DNA of 31,108 nt from the NCBI GenBank assembly GCA_946223375.1, contig CAMICU010000022.1, positions 1 through 31,108 on the forward strand, read 5' to 3'. The position numbers and the translations under genes are program-made. Origin of the DNA: an uncultured Stenotrophomonas sp. (lineage in GTDB: Bacteria; Pseudomonadota; Gammaproteobacteria; Xanthomonadales; Xanthomonadaceae). How positions within the stretch are numbered: the stretch's first letter is position 1; each line of letters starts with the position of its first letter. This document shows, one piece after another, positions 1 through 8,712 of this stretch. A model generated the notes under the pieces. It was not told the DNA's origin. It saw only the letters and a program-made list of their open reading frames with translations, and did not search any database.

Positions 1-27
1 ACTCCCCGGCCCCGGCCCTTGCGCTGG

Positions 28-119
28 CCCTTGCGCTGGCGCTGGCGCAAGGGCGTTCGACGGGCCACGAACCGGTGGTTCGCAAGCGGCCCCTCTTGCC
101 CCGTGGCGGGAGAGGGGCC
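28..119. repeat. Composite hairpin repeat downstream of czcA, copy 1
   Basis: Three inverted repeats lie in a row. The first pairs 28-36 with 45-53 (CCCTTGCGC/GCGCAAGGG). The second pairs 68-73 with 77-82 (CGAACC/GGTTCG). The third pairs 88-96 with 111-119 (GGCCCCTCT/AGAGGGGCC). The order and several sequence blocks, including GGGCGTTCG between the first two hairpins, recur at 6123-6208. The third hairpin is the palindrome common between genes in Xanthomonadaceae. It begins 21 bases past the czcA stop and could help end that transcript, although no T-run follows it on the minus strand. Confidence 0.6.
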
Positions 120-139
120 TTGAAGCAGCACGCGAGCGC

Positions 140-3100
140 TCAGTCCCTGCGGTGCAGCCAGCGGTACAGCACCGGCAACAGCAGCAGGGTCAGCAGCGTC
201 GAGGAGACGATGCCACCGATCACCACCGTCGCCAGCGGGCGCTGCACCTCCGAGCCGGCACCGACATTGAAGGCCATCGGCACAAAGCCCAGCGAGGCCA
301 CCAGCGCCGTCATCAGCACCGGCCGCAGGCGGCCCAGCGCACCGTCACGCACCGCACTGTCCAGCGACCACCCCTGCTCGCGCAGGTGGCGCACGAAACT
401 GATCATCACCAGCCCGTTGAGCACCGCCACGCCGGACAGGGCGATGAAGCCGATGCCGGCCGAGATCGACAGCGGGATGCCGCGCAGCGCCAACGCCAGC
501 ACGCCGCCGGTCAACGCCAGCGGCACCCCGCTGAACACGATCGCCGCATCCTTGCCCGAACCGAACGCCCAGAACAGCAGCGCGAAGATCAGCACCAGCG
601 TCACCGGCACCACGATCGCCAGGCGCTGGCTGGCCGAGATCAACTGCTCGAAGCTGCCGCCGTACTCGACCCAGTAGCCGGCCGGCACCTGCACCTGCGC
701 GTCCACCGCCGACTGCAGGTCGGCGACGAAGCTGCCCAGATCGCGATCACGCACATTGGCGGTGACCACGATGCGGCGTTTGCCGTTGTCACGGTTGATC
801 TGGTTCGGCCCTTCGCTGCTGTCGATGCGCGCCAGTTCACGCAGCGGCACGGTGCGGGCATCGCCACTGCGCCAGCCGCCGGCGCGGCTGGATTCATCGG
901 CACTGTCCTGGGCGAGGGCCGGTTCCAGCGACACCGGCAGGTCGGCCAGCGCGGCCGGGTCCTGGCGCAGCGTTTCCGGCAGCCGCACCACGATGTCGAA
1001 GCGGCGGTCGCCCTCGAACAACTGCCCGGCCACGCGTCCGCCGACTGCGGTGGAGACCGTGGACTGCAGCTGGCCCGGGTTGAGGCCATAGCCGGCCAGC
1101 GCACCGCGGTCCGGGGTGATGGTCAGCAGCGGCAGGCCACTGGTCTCCTCCAGCCGCACGTCGGCCGCACCCGGCACCTTCGCCGCGACGTCGGCGATGC
1201 GCTGGCCAACCTGTGCCAGCGTTTCCATGTCGTCGCCGAACAGCATCACCGCCACGTCGGCACGCACGCCGGAGATCAGCTCGTTCATGCGCATCTGGAT
1301 CGGCTGGGTGAACTCGTAGTTGTTGCCGGGCAGTTCCTCCACCGCGGCTTCGAGTTCGGCCAACAGCTGCACGCGCGGCTTGCGCGGGTCCGGCCACTGC
1401 TTGCGCGGCTTCATCATGATGAAGGTGTCGGCCACCGACGGTGGCATCGGATCGGACGCGACTTCCGGCGTGCCGATCTTGGAGAACACCTTGTTCACTT
1501 CGGCGAACTGCAGCAGGCGCATCTCCACCTGCTTCTGCATCGCCACCGACTGGCTCAGGCTGGTGCCGGGAATGCGCATGGCATGCATGGCCACATCGCC
1601 TTCGTCCAGGTTCGGCACGAACTCGCTGCCCAGCCGCGTGGCCAGCAGCGCGCACAGCACCACCAGCACCACCGCGCTCCCGACCGCCCAGCGCCCGCGC
1701 CGCAGCACCGCATCCAGCAGCGGCTCGTAACGCCGCCGCAGCCACGCCATCAGGCGGTTCTCCTTTTCCTCGACGCGGCCGCCGAGGAACAGCGCGATCG
1801 CCGCCGGCACGAAGGTCAGCGCCAGCACCATCGCACCGGTCAGCGCCAGCACCACGGTGATCGCCATCGGGTGGAACATTTTTCCTTCCACGCCGGTGAG
1901 CGCGAAGATCGGCAGGTACACCGCGGTGATGATGCCCAGGCCGAACAGGCTGGGGCGGATCACCTCGGCGGTGGCGCTGGCGGTCTCGGCGAAGCGCTCC
2001 TCCAGCGTCATCGCCCGGCCCAGCGCATGCGTGCGTTCGCCGAAGCGGCGCAGGCAGTTCTCGATGATGATCACCGCGCCATCGACGATCAGGCCGAAGT
2101 CCAGCGCGCCCAGGCTCATCAGGTTGGCGGAGATGCCGCCGCGGGCCATGCCGGTCAGGGTGAACAGCATCGCCAGCGGGATCACCGCCGCGGTGATCAG
2201 CGCCGCGCGGAAGTTGCCCAGCAGCAGAAACAGCACCACGATCACCAGCAGTGCACCTTCCAGCAGGTTCTTGGCCACGGTCTGGATGGTGCGGTCGACC
2301 AGCGCGGTGCGGTCATAACTGGCGGTGACGGTGACGCCTTCGGGCAGGCTGCGTTGTGCCTGCTCCAGCTTGGCGGCGGCGGCCTGCGCCACCTCGCGGC
2401 TGTTGGCCCCGACCAGCATCACCACCGTGCCCATCACCACCTCGTGGCCGTTCTGGGTGGCGGCGCCGCTGCGCAGCTCCGGGCCTTCGGCGACCTCGGC
2501 CACGTCGTGCACGTGGATCGGCACGCCCTCGCGGCGGGCCAGCACGATGTTGCCGATCTCCTCCAGTCCGGCCACCTGGCCCGGCACCCGCACCAGGAAC
2601 TGCTGGCCGTTGCGCTCGATATAGCCGGCGCCGACGTTCTGGTTGTTGCCCTCCACCGCCTCGGCAACGTCGTCCAGGGTGAAACCCAGCGCGCGCAGCT
2701 TGGCCGGATCGGGGGTGATGTGGATCTGCCGCTGATAGCCACCGATGGTGTTGACCTCGGTGACGCCGGGCACGTTGCGCAGCTGCGGGCGTACCACCCA
2801 GTCCTGCAGCGTGCGCAGGTCGGTGGCGGTGTACGCGCTGCCATCCGGCTTGCGGGCCTTGGGGTCGGCGTCGATGGTGTACATGAAGATCTCGCCCAGG
2901 CCGGTGGCGATCGGCCCCAGCTGTGGGTCAAGCCCTTCCGGCAGCTGCGACTTCACCTGCTGCAGGCGTTCGGCCACCTGCTGGCGGGCGAAGTACAGAT
3001 CGGTGCCGTCCTTGAACACCACCGTCACCTGCGACAGGCCGTAGCGCGACAGCGAGCGTACCTGCTCGAGTTTGGGCAACCCGGCCATCACCGTTTCCAC

Positions 3101-3304
3101 CGGATAGGTGATGCGCTGCTCGGATTCCAGCGGTGAATAGCCCTCGGCGGCGGTGTTGATCTGCACCTGGACGTTGGTGATGTCCGGGGTCGCGTCGATC
3201 GGCAGGCGGGTGAAGCTCCAGCTGCCGATGGCGACCAGGGCCAGGGTCAGGGCCATCATCAACCAGCGGTGCGCGATGGCCGCGCGGATGATGCGCTCAA
3301 GCAT
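140..3304 (-). CDS. czcA: CzcA-family heavy-metal RND efflux permease
   Basis: This is the inner-membrane proton-driven pump of a tripartite exporter for divalent metal ions. From the ATG at 3304 it has 1054 residues, the usual RND length. It shows the RND pattern: TM1 near residues 10-30, a large periplasmic loop, a TM cluster at about 340-540, a second loop and a final TM cluster. The segment GALDFGLIVDGAV near residues 400-415 is the TM4 motif of the CzcA/CnrA type (DFG-x3-DGA), which points to Zn, Co, Cd or Ni rather than the Cu/Ag CusA type. A TTG at 3340 would add 12 residues, but the ATG has a GGAGGG ribosome site 8 bases upstream and starts at the typical MLERIIRAAI. It begins 32 bases after the czcB stop, so it is the last gene of the operon. 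The exact metal is not determined. Confidence 0.95.
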   Translation of the reverse strand: MLERIIRAAIAHRWLMMALTLALVAIGSWSFTRLPIDATPDITNVQVQINTAAEGYSPLESEQRITYPVETVMAGLPKLEQVRSLSRYGLSQVTVVFKDGTDLYFARQQVAERLQQVKSQLPEGLDPQLGPIATGLGEIFMYTIDADPKARKPDGSAYTATDLRTLQDWVVRPQLRNVPGVTEVNTIGGYQRQIHITPDPAKLRALGFTLDDVAEAVEGNNQNVGAGYIERNGQQFLVRVPGQVAGLEEIGNIVLARREGVPIHVHDVAEVAEGPELRSGAATQNGHEVVMGTVVMLVGANSREVAQAAAAKLEQAQRSLPEGVTVTASYDRTALVDRTIQTVAKNLLEGALLVIVVLFLLLGNFRAALITAAVIPLAMLFTLTGMARGGISANLMSLGALDFGLIVDGAVIIIENCLRRFGERTHALGRAMTLEERFAETASATAEVIRPSLFGLGIITAVYLPIFALTGVEGKMFHPMAITVVLALTGAMVLALTFVPAAIALFLGGRVEEKENRLMAWLRRRYEPLLDAVLRRGRWAVGSAVVLVVLCALLATRLGSEFVPNLDEGDVAMHAMRIPGTSLSQSVAMQKQVEMRLLQFAEVNKVFSKIGTPEVASDPMPPSVADTFIMMKPRKQWPDPRKPRVQLLAELEAAVEELPGNNYEFTQPIQMRMNELISGVRADVAVMLFGDDMETLAQVGQRIADVAAKVPGAADVRLEETSGLPLLTITPDRGALAGYGLNPGQLQSTVSTAVGGRVAGQLFEGDRRFDIVVRLPETLRQDPAALADLPVSLEPALAQDSADESSRAGGWRSGDARTVPLRELARIDSSEGPNQINRDNGKRRIVVTANVRDRDLGSFVADLQSAVDAQVQVPAGYWVEYGGSFEQLISASQRLAIVVPVTLVLIFALLFWAFGSGKDAAIVFSGVPLALTGGVLALALRGIPLSISAGIGFIALSGVAVLNGLVMISFVRHLREQGWSLDSAVRDGALGRLRPVLMTALVASLGFVPMAFNVGAGSEVQRPLATVVIGGIVSSTLLTLLLLPVLYRWLHRRD

Positions 3305-3336
3305 GGCGCGGCCCTCCCGGGTGGCGGTGGCGGGAA

Positions 3337-4314
3337 TCAATGTTCATGCCCGGCCCCCGCCTTGCCGATATCGGCCTTGACCACGTAGCTCTGCTCGACC
3401 ACCACCTGCTCGCCGGCGCGCAGGCCGTCCTTGACCTCGACCTTGGCGGCGTCGCGCGCGCCCAGCGTCACCGGCCGCGCGGTGTAGGTCTCGCCGTCGC
3501 GCACGAACACCACCTCGCGTCCGTCCATCGTCTGCAGCGCCGACAACGGCACCACCACGTCGGCCGGCTGTAGCGCCACCACGATGCGCGCCTTCACCGC
3601 CGCACCGGGGCGCCACAGCCCGTCCTCGTTGCGCACGCTGGCGCGGGCCACCGTGCTCTGGCTGGCGGTGGCGGTGCCCGGCAGCACGCGCTCCAGCGTG
3701 GTCGGCTGGCTGACCCCATCGGTCATGCGGGTGACGGTGACCGGCACACCGGCGGTGATGTGCTGGGTGTCGGCACCGAAGATGTGCAGGTCCACCCACA
3801 ACTCGGACAGGTCACCGATCTCGAACAGCGGCGTGCCCTCGCCCGCCACCGCGCCCACCTGTGCCTGCCGTGCCAGCACCACGCCGCTGATCGGCGCACT
3901 GACGCTGTAGGTGGTCAGGCTGAGGTTGCTGTCGATGCTGGCCAGCGCCTGGCCGGCACTGACGCGATCGCCCACGTTGGCCCGCAACGCGCGGATCGGG
4001 CCGGGGAAGCGTGCCATCACCTGCGCCACGCGGCCGTCCACCGGCGTCAGCAGGCCCTGCACCTCGTGCTCGTCGGCAATGGTGCCGGCCTGCGCCGGCG
4101 CACTGACGATGCCGGCCTGCTGCGCCATCGCCGCCTTGATGGTGGTGCGCTCGGTCTCTGCCTCGCCCTCGCCCTCGTCGTGGGCATGGCCGGCCGCTTC
4201 ATGGCCGGCGTCCTCGGCCGGTGCGGGGGCCGCCGCATCCGGCTTGCCGGTGCAGGCCGCCAGCGACAGCACCAGCAGCAACGCCGCGGCGGAAATGTAG
4301 GGGGTGCGACTCAT
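3337..4314 (-). CDS. czcB: CzcB-like periplasmic adaptor (membrane fusion) lipoprotein
   Basis: This 325-residue protein is the periplasmic adaptor linking CzcA to the outer-membrane channel. The N-terminus is a lipoprotein signal ending in the lipobox LAAC, with Cys at about residue 21. A His- and acid-rich linker follows (HEAAGHAHDEGEGEAE), and the protein ends in GAGHEH; both could bind metal ions. The segment SAPISGVVLARQAQVGAVAG is the lipoyl-like half-motif of HlyD/MFP adaptors, followed by beta-barrel and membrane-proximal parts. It is somewhat shorter than typical CzcB. Its ATG overlaps the czcC stop by 4 bases (ATGA), which indicates translational coupling. Confidence 0.92.
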   Translation of the reverse strand: MSRTPYISAAALLLVLSLAACTGKPDAAAPAPAEDAGHEAAGHAHDEGEGEAETERTTIKAAMAQQAGIVSAPAQAGTIADEHEVQGLLTPVDGRVAQVMARFPGPIRALRANVGDRVSAGQALASIDSNLSLTTYSVSAPISGVVLARQAQVGAVAGEGTPLFEIGDLSELWVDLHIFGADTQHITAGVPVTVTRMTDGVSQPTTLERVLPGTATASQSTVARASVRNEDGLWRPGAAVKARIVVALQPADVVVPLSALQTMDGREVVFVRDGETYTARPVTLGARDAAKVEVKDGLRAGEQVVVEQSYVVKADIGKAGAGHEH

Positions 4315-5591
4315 CGTGCGTTCTCCAAGGCAGCGGCGGTGTCATCGGCGAGCATCGACTGGCCGGTGAGACGCTGGATTTCAATCAGGGCGTTGTGCGC
4401 GGCGATGGCGGAATCGAGCTGGCGCTGACGCGCCTCGATGCGCATCGCCTGCAGCTGCGCCCATTCCATGTAGCTGGCGGCACCGGCGCGCCAGGACTGC
4501 TCGGCGGCGCGCTCGGCCTTCTGCAGCTGCGGCAGCACATCGCGACGCATCCGCTCCACCTCCAGGCGCGCGCCGGCGTAGCGGCCATGCGCCTCGGCCA
4601 GGGTGGCGTACAGCTGTTGCTGGCGCGCCCGGCGCGCGTATGGCAACAGCGCCAGGTTGGCCTCGGCTTCGCGGATCTCCGGCGCGGCGCGGCGGGCACT
4701 GCCCAGCGGAAGGCTGAACCCGCCCACCAGTGCGGTCGAGCTGTCGGCGCGGCTGTTGCGCACGCCCGCCTGCCAGTTCCAGTCCGGCGTGGCCGCGGTA
4801 CGCGCCAGCTGCAGCTGGGCCTCGCGGATGCGCTGCTCGCCAAGCAGCTCGGCCAGCTCCGGTGCGCGCTGCAGCTCCTCGGCCAGCACGTCGAAATCGC
4901 GCGCCGCCGGCAGCTGCAGGGCATCGCCGCTGACCGCGGTGAAACCGGGCTGGCGCGCGCCCCACAGCGCGGCCAGGGCGAGCCGCGCCGAGGCGGCTTC
5001 CTGGGTGGCACGGTCGCGGTCCAGTTCGGCCTGGGCCAGCATCGCCTGCGCGGTGAACAGCACCGACTCCGGCGATGCCCCGGCCTGCAGACGCTGGCGC
5101 GCGGCATTGACCGCCCGCCGGCGCTGTTCGATGTCGGTCAGCGCGATGTCCAGCGCGGACTGCGCACGGGCCACGTCGAGGTAGCGGCGCGCGGTTTCGG
5201 CCAGCAGGTCCAGCCGCGCGGTAGCCCGCTGCGGGGCCAGCGCGTCGAGGTTGGACTGGGCCAGCAAGCGGCGCGCGTCGAGCTTGCCGCCGCGCTCCAG
5301 GACGCCGGACAGGCTCACCGTGGTTTCCAGGCCCTTGAGGCCACGGTTGTCGCCGCTGCCGAGCAGGTTCTCGACATCGACGCCGAACTGCAGCGGCGGG
5401 CGCAGCGCGGCCGCGTCACGGCGGGCTTCCAGCACCGGTCGCTGTGCGTCGAGCAATTGCAGGTCGGGGTGATCAACGGCGACGCGGGCGATGGCCGCAT
5501 CGAGGGTCAACGGAACAGCAGGCACCGGCGCCTGCGCGTAAACGCGCGGCACCAGCGCGAGGGCGGCCATCGCCGCCAGGCGCATCCACAT
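4311..5591 (-). CDS. czcC: CzcC-like outer-membrane channel (TolC family)
   Basis: This 426-residue protein is the outer-membrane factor of the metal exporter. A signal peptide runs to about residue 20 (MWMRLAAMAALALVPRVYA, then QAP). Two OEP repeats of long amphipathic helices follow, rich in Ala, Leu, Gln and Arg, as in TolC-type channels (for example LDAAIARVAVDHPDLQLLDA early on and GRYAGARLEVERMRRDVLPQ later). A GGAGA ribosome site lies about 8 bases before the ATG. It is the second gene of the czcI-like/C/B/A unit and overlaps czcB by 4 bases. Within the TolC family, the assignment to czcC rests mainly on its neighbours. Confidence 0.9.
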   Translation of the reverse strand: MWMRLAAMAALALVPRVYAQAPVPAVPLTLDAAIARVAVDHPDLQLLDAQRPVLEARRDAAALRPPLQFGVDVENLLGSGDNRGLKGLETTVSLSGVLERGGKLDARRLLAQSNLDALAPQRATARLDLLAETARRYLDVARAQSALDIALTDIEQRRRAVNAARQRLQAGASPESVLFTAQAMLAQAELDRDRATQEAASARLALAALWGARQPGFTAVSGDALQLPAARDFDVLAEELQRAPELAELLGEQRIREAQLQLARTAATPDWNWQAGVRNSRADSSTALVGGFSLPLGSARRAAPEIREAEANLALLPYARRARQQQLYATLAEAHGRYAGARLEVERMRRDVLPQLQKAERAAEQSWRAGAASYMEWAQLQAMRIEARQRQLDSAIAAHNALIEIQRLTGQSMLADDTAAALENAR

Positions 5592-5646
5592 GGGAAATCT
5601 CCAGATAGCAGGTACAGACGGGGCAACCGGCCGGAGGGCCGGGACG

Positions 5647-6030
5647 TCAGGCGGCTATCGGGGGACGGAACAGGCTCTCGGGCGGCTGCGAGGCGCACTG
5701 CGGCGCCTGCGCGGCCGGTGCACGCTGCACCGGCGGGAAGGACAACGACCATGCCGCCGCGAACGTCGGCAGCACGCCGCCATGTCCATGACAGTCCACG
5801 CAGTGGACCAGTGCATGCAGCAGTGCGTTGGCCGCGTCCTCGGCATCGGGCGCATTGGCCAGTTCGGCATCATCGTGTTCATGCACGTCGGCACCGATGT
5901 CGGTGTGCGAGAACATGTGGATGTCGGTCAGCGCCGCGGCCAGCGAGGTACCGAACACGCCAAAGCCGACCAGCGCCAGCATCAGCAGGCGCAGCAGGAA
6001 CAGACGGCGGTGGCGCAGGGAACGCAGCAT
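5647..6030 (-). CDS. Small CzcI-like / DUF2946-like Cys-His protein heading the metal operon
   Basis: This 127-residue protein starts with basic residues and one hydrophobic segment (LFLLRLLMLALVGFGVFG), a signal peptide or single membrane anchor. The mature part has acidic and His residues (DIHMFSHTDIGADVHEHDD) and a CVDCHGH motif, a CxxCH pattern seen in CzcI and DUF2946 proteins encoded in front of czcCBA operons. A role in periplasmic metal binding or in tuning the efflux system is inferred from that placement. The stop is 55 bases from the czcC start. No ribosome site precedes the ATG; a -10-like TAGGCT ends only 6 bases upstream, so the message may be leaderless. CopL-like copper proteins are an alternative family. 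Confidence 0.75.
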   Translation of the reverse strand: MLRSLRHRRLFLLRLLMLALVGFGVFGTSLAAALTDIHMFSHTDIGADVHEHDDAELANAPDAEDAANALLHALVHCVDCHGHGGVLPTFAAAWSLSFPPVQRAPAAQAPQCASQPPESLFRPPIAA

Positions 6031-6036
6031 CGGTGC

Positions 6037-6066
6037 AGCCTAGCCGGGGCGGGCGCCGTTACACAA
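6037..6066 (-). promoter_or_regulatory. Candidate sigma70-type promoter of the czc operon
   Basis: On the minus strand TTGTGT (6066-6061) and TAGGCT (6042-6037) are separated by 18 bases. TAGGCT ends 6 bases before the ATG at 6030, so transcription would begin at or next to the start codon. The same TAGGCT hexamer occurs in the candidate promoter at 23194-23221. This is inferred from hexamer matches only. Confidence 0.4.
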
Positions 6067-6082
6067 TCGCAGGGCCAGGAGC

Positions 6083-6450
6083 CGCCCTCATCCGCCCTGC
6101 GGGCACCTCGCTCCGCGCCCCTGCCCAGCGCGGCGCGCTGGGCGTTCGGTCTTGTACGAGCCAGTGGCTCGTAAGCAACAAGTCCTCACCCCGCGTGCGG
6201 GAGAAGGGATGGGTTGGCCGCCCGCTGTGGCAATGCCTGCAACTGCAACGCAGCCTTCTCCGCAGATGCAAGAGAAGGGGCTGACTGGCCGCGAACTGAA
6301 GCAATGCCTGCAATTGCGGCTCCTGAGCCTTCTCCGGCATCGCGGGAAAAGGCTCTGGTTGGCCGCAAACTGCGGCAGTTTTGGTTGCAAGCTGGAGCAG
6401 TGCCTGCAATTGCAGTACCCAAGTCCTTCTCCCGCGTGCGGGAGAAGGTG
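6083..6450. repeat. Repeat-filled intergenic region: composite hairpin copy 2 plus degenerate tandem array
   Basis: The gap between the czc operon and the DUF885 gene (6031-6487) holds no convincing gene. It contains a GCCCAGCGC/GCGCTGGGC hairpin (6123-6131/6135-6143) and TACGAGCC/GGCTCGTA (6155-6162/6166-6173). Palindromes of the CTTCTCCCGC/GCGGGAGAAGG kind lie near 6190-6208 and 6422-6448. Between these, a unit of about 70-95 bases recurs around the core GCAATGCCTGCAATTGC, at 6230, 6301 and (as GCAGTGCC) 6397. Each core is preceded by TGGCCGC and followed by CCTTCTCC. The copies have diverged and the last carries extra bases. All six frames here yield repetitive Arg/Ala/Gly-rich peptides, which I treat as non-coding. 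Confidence 0.7.
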
Positions 6451-6487
6451 GTGCGCAGCGCCGGATAAGGGCGCCTTGGCCGGCGCC

Positions 6488-8272
6488 TTACTTGGCGCTC
6501 TTGCGCTGCTCGATGTACGCCTTGATCTGCTGCTCCAGCACCGGCAGCGGCACCGAGCCCTGCTTGAGCACGGCGTCGTGGAAGCCCTTGATGTCGAACT
6601 TGTCGCCCAGCTCCTTCTCGGCCTGCGCGCGCAGCTTGACGATGGTGATCTCGCCCAGCTTGTAGCTCAGCGCCTGCGCCGGCCAGGAGATGTAGCGGTC
6701 CACCTCGGTGGTGACCTCATGCTCGCTGAGCGCGGTGTGGTCACGCAGGTAGGCGATCGCGCGGTCGCGGTCCCAACCGTAGTGGTGCACGCCGGTATCG
6801 ATCACCAGGCGGCAGGCACGCCACATTTCATAGGTCAGGCGGCCGAAGTCTTCGTACGGGGTCTGGTAGATGCCCATGTCGACGCCGAGCTTCTCGGTAT
6901 ACAGGCCCCAACCCTCGCCATAGGCCGAGATATAGGCGGTGCGGCGGAACTCGGGCTGGCCGGTCTGTTCAGCAGCAAGTGCGCCCTGCAGCGCATGGCC
7001 CGGGTCGGACTCGTGCAGGGTCAGTGCCGGCAGGTTGTACAGCGGGCGCGCCGGCAGGTTGTAGGTATTGAGCCAGTAGGTGCCCATGCCGCCACGGCCG
7101 GCGGTCCAGAACGGGGCGATATCCGGCGGCACCGGCACGATGGTGAAGCGCGCGCGCGGCAGGGTCATGTACTTGCCGATCACGCCGTCCACGCGCTTGG
7201 AGATCCATGCCGCACGCCACAGCAGTTCGTCCGGGGTCTTGGCGTAGAACTGCGGGTCGGTGCGCAGGAATTCGAGGAAGTCGGCGAAGCGGGTTTCCGG
7301 GCTCTTGCCGGTGAAACCGACCTTGTCGATGATGGCGTTCATCTCGGCCTGGATGCGCTTGACCTCGCTCAGGCCGACCGCGTGAATCTGCTGCGGGCTC
7401 ATGTCCAGCGTGGTGTATTCGCGGATCTGCTGCTGGTAGAACTCCTTGCCGCCGGGCATCTTCTCCGCGGCCAGGGTGGTGCGTGCCTGCGGCACGTACT
7501 CCTGCCGGTAGAAGGTCAGCAGCTTGCCGAACGCCGGCACCACGCTGCCGCTGATGGCCTGCCTGGCATCGGCCTGCAGCTTGGCCTGCTCGGCCGCCGG
7601 AATGCTGCTGGGCAGCTTCTTCAGCGGTTCGTACAACGGTGACTCGGTCGGGTCCTTCAGCTCGGCCACGGTCGAGATCGACACGTCGCGGCCTTCCAGC
7701 ACCGCGCGCGGCACGCTGAAGCCACGCGCCAGACCGGCGCGCATGTTGACCATCTGCTGGTCGAAGTAGCGCGGCACGTCGTTGAGGCGGGCGATGTAGT
7801 TGCGGTAATCCTGGGCGGTCTTCATCTCGCGCCGGGCCATGAAGCCCAGGTTCGACCAGAACGAGGAATCCGAATTGAACGGCATCTCGTAGGCACGCAG
7901 GCGCACCTCGTCGGCCAGGCTCTCGACCTGGTACTGGTAGATCGCGTAGTTGACCTGGTTGTCGGCCGACAGCGTGGCCGGGTCGATGCCCTCCAGCTGC
8001 TTGAGCACGTCCTCCCACACCGTCAGCCGCGCCTGCTGCGCCTGCGCGCCGACATCCGGCAGCCGGGTGGCGTTGGCCGGTGCATCACTGTCCTCGCTGG
8101 CTTCACCGCCACCGGCCTGGCGCCAGGCCCATTCCTTCTCGTAGATGGCCTTGAACTGCGCGTCGGCGTTCTGCACGGCCAGGCTGGACGGTGCCGCCGG
8201 TGCGGCGGCGAAGGCAGGAACGGCGCTCAGGCCAAGGGCAAGCAGGAGGGCAGCGGAAAGCGGTGATTTCAC
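6488..8272 (-). CDS. Exported DUF885 family protein (putative zinc peptidase-like)
   Basis: This 594-residue protein has a signal peptide (MKSPLSAALLLALGLSAVPAFA, then AAP), so it is periplasmic or secreted. The mature part is a helical DUF885 domain of full length. The diagnostic motif HESDPGHALQ at residues 420-429 matches the family signature HExxPGH, with H420, E421 and H426 as likely metal ligands. A conserved TNLPARPLYN-like segment (NTYNLPARPLYNLP) precedes it. The fold is peptidase-like, but substrates of the family are mostly unknown. The start is a GTG with a weak GGGGA site; no ATG lies further upstream in frame. It is 102 bases downstream of the LpxB-like membrane protein gene and is probably transcribed separately. 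Confidence 0.9.
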   Translation of the reverse strand: MKSPLSAALLLALGLSAVPAFAAAPAAPSSLAVQNADAQFKAIYEKEWAWRQAGGGEASEDSDAPANATRLPDVGAQAQQARLTVWEDVLKQLEGIDPATLSADNQVNYAIYQYQVESLADEVRLRAYEMPFNSDSSFWSNLGFMARREMKTAQDYRNYIARLNDVPRYFDQQMVNMRAGLARGFSVPRAVLEGRDVSISTVAELKDPTESPLYEPLKKLPSSIPAAEQAKLQADARQAISGSVVPAFGKLLTFYRQEYVPQARTTLAAEKMPGGKEFYQQQIREYTTLDMSPQQIHAVGLSEVKRIQAEMNAIIDKVGFTGKSPETRFADFLEFLRTDPQFYAKTPDELLWRAAWISKRVDGVIGKYMTLPRARFTIVPVPPDIAPFWTAGRGGMGTYWLNTYNLPARPLYNLPALTLHESDPGHALQGALAAEQTGQPEFRRTAYISAYGEGWGLYTEKLGVDMGIYQTPYEDFGRLTYEMWRACRLVIDTGVHHYGWDRDRAIAYLRDHTALSEHEVTTEVDRYISWPAQALSYKLGEITIVKLRAQAEKELGDKFDIKGFHDAVLKQGSVPLPVLEQQIKAYIEQRKSAK

Positions 8273-8374
8273 GATCAGGATTCCCCGGAACAGACGGTCC
8301 CCGGATCATCGCATTGAACCTGCTGCCCGACCTAGACTGAATCAGGCAGCAAATCCGCCGGAATCCGGCACGCC

Positions 8375-8710
8375 TCAGTGCGCGGCCTTGTCCCGCTTCC
8401 AGCCGCGATGGCGGATGTCCAGACGCAGGCTGTACAGCGCGGTGAACGCCGGAAACAGGTTCTGGATCACCCCCACCGCGTCCTGCTTGGCGGAAAACAC
8501 GAAGTAGCTCAGCGTCATCAGGCTGCCCAGCACGCTCATGTACCAGAACAGCCGCGGGATCACCGGCTTGCCGGCACGCCGCGAGGCGACGAACTGCACC
8601 AGCCAGCGCCCGCCGAACATCAGCGCACCGGTCAGCCCGATCAGCTTCCACGGCGACATGTGGACCCCGGTCCACTCCAGCCACGGCAGCGACTGGTTCA
8701 TGAAGTCCAT
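8375..8710 (-). CDS. Stand-alone LpxB N-terminal-like (LAB_N) membrane protein
   Basis: This 111-residue protein has three predicted membrane segments, near residues 20-40, 52-70 and 75-92. The pattern of G-x-x-G-A-L-x-F-G-x-R-W-x-V-Q-F followed by VIPRLFWYMSVLGSLMTL is the lipid-A-disaccharide synthase N-terminal domain, which also occurs alone next to glycosyltransferases. The catalytic LpxB domain is absent, so it is not a disaccharide synthase. A role in lipid-linked sugar handling is inferred from context: it starts 2 bases after the glycosyltransferase stop, with a GGAGG ribosome site inside the end of that gene. Confidence 0.88.
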   Translation of the reverse strand: MDFMNQSLPWLEWTGVHMSPWKLIGLTGALMFGGRWLVQFVASRRAGKPVIPRLFWYMSVLGSLMTLSYFVFSAKQDAVGVIQNLFPAFTALYSLRLDIRHRGWKRDKAAH

Positions 8711-8712
8711 GC

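Noticed and set aside
152..3136. 994-residue open frame on the plus strand opposite czcA
   Set aside because: Its product is dominated by His, Arg, Gln and Ala with no domain pattern, as expected for the antisense frame of a GC-rich gene. The minus strand encodes a full RND pump.
4221..6284. 687-residue plus-strand open frame opposite czcC and the CzcI-like gene
   Set aside because: It is an antisense shadow with low-complexity Arg/Ala/Gln-rich sequence; the minus-strand genes have signal peptides, ribosome sites and family motifs.
6083..6450. SMAG/REP element of Stenotrophomonas
   Set aside because: The GTAG head and typical short stem of that family are not seen; these palindromes are of a different type.
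6152..7642. Open frame starting in the repeat region upstream of DUF885
   Set aside because: Its first part is translated repeat sequence and the rest is antisense to the DUF885 gene.
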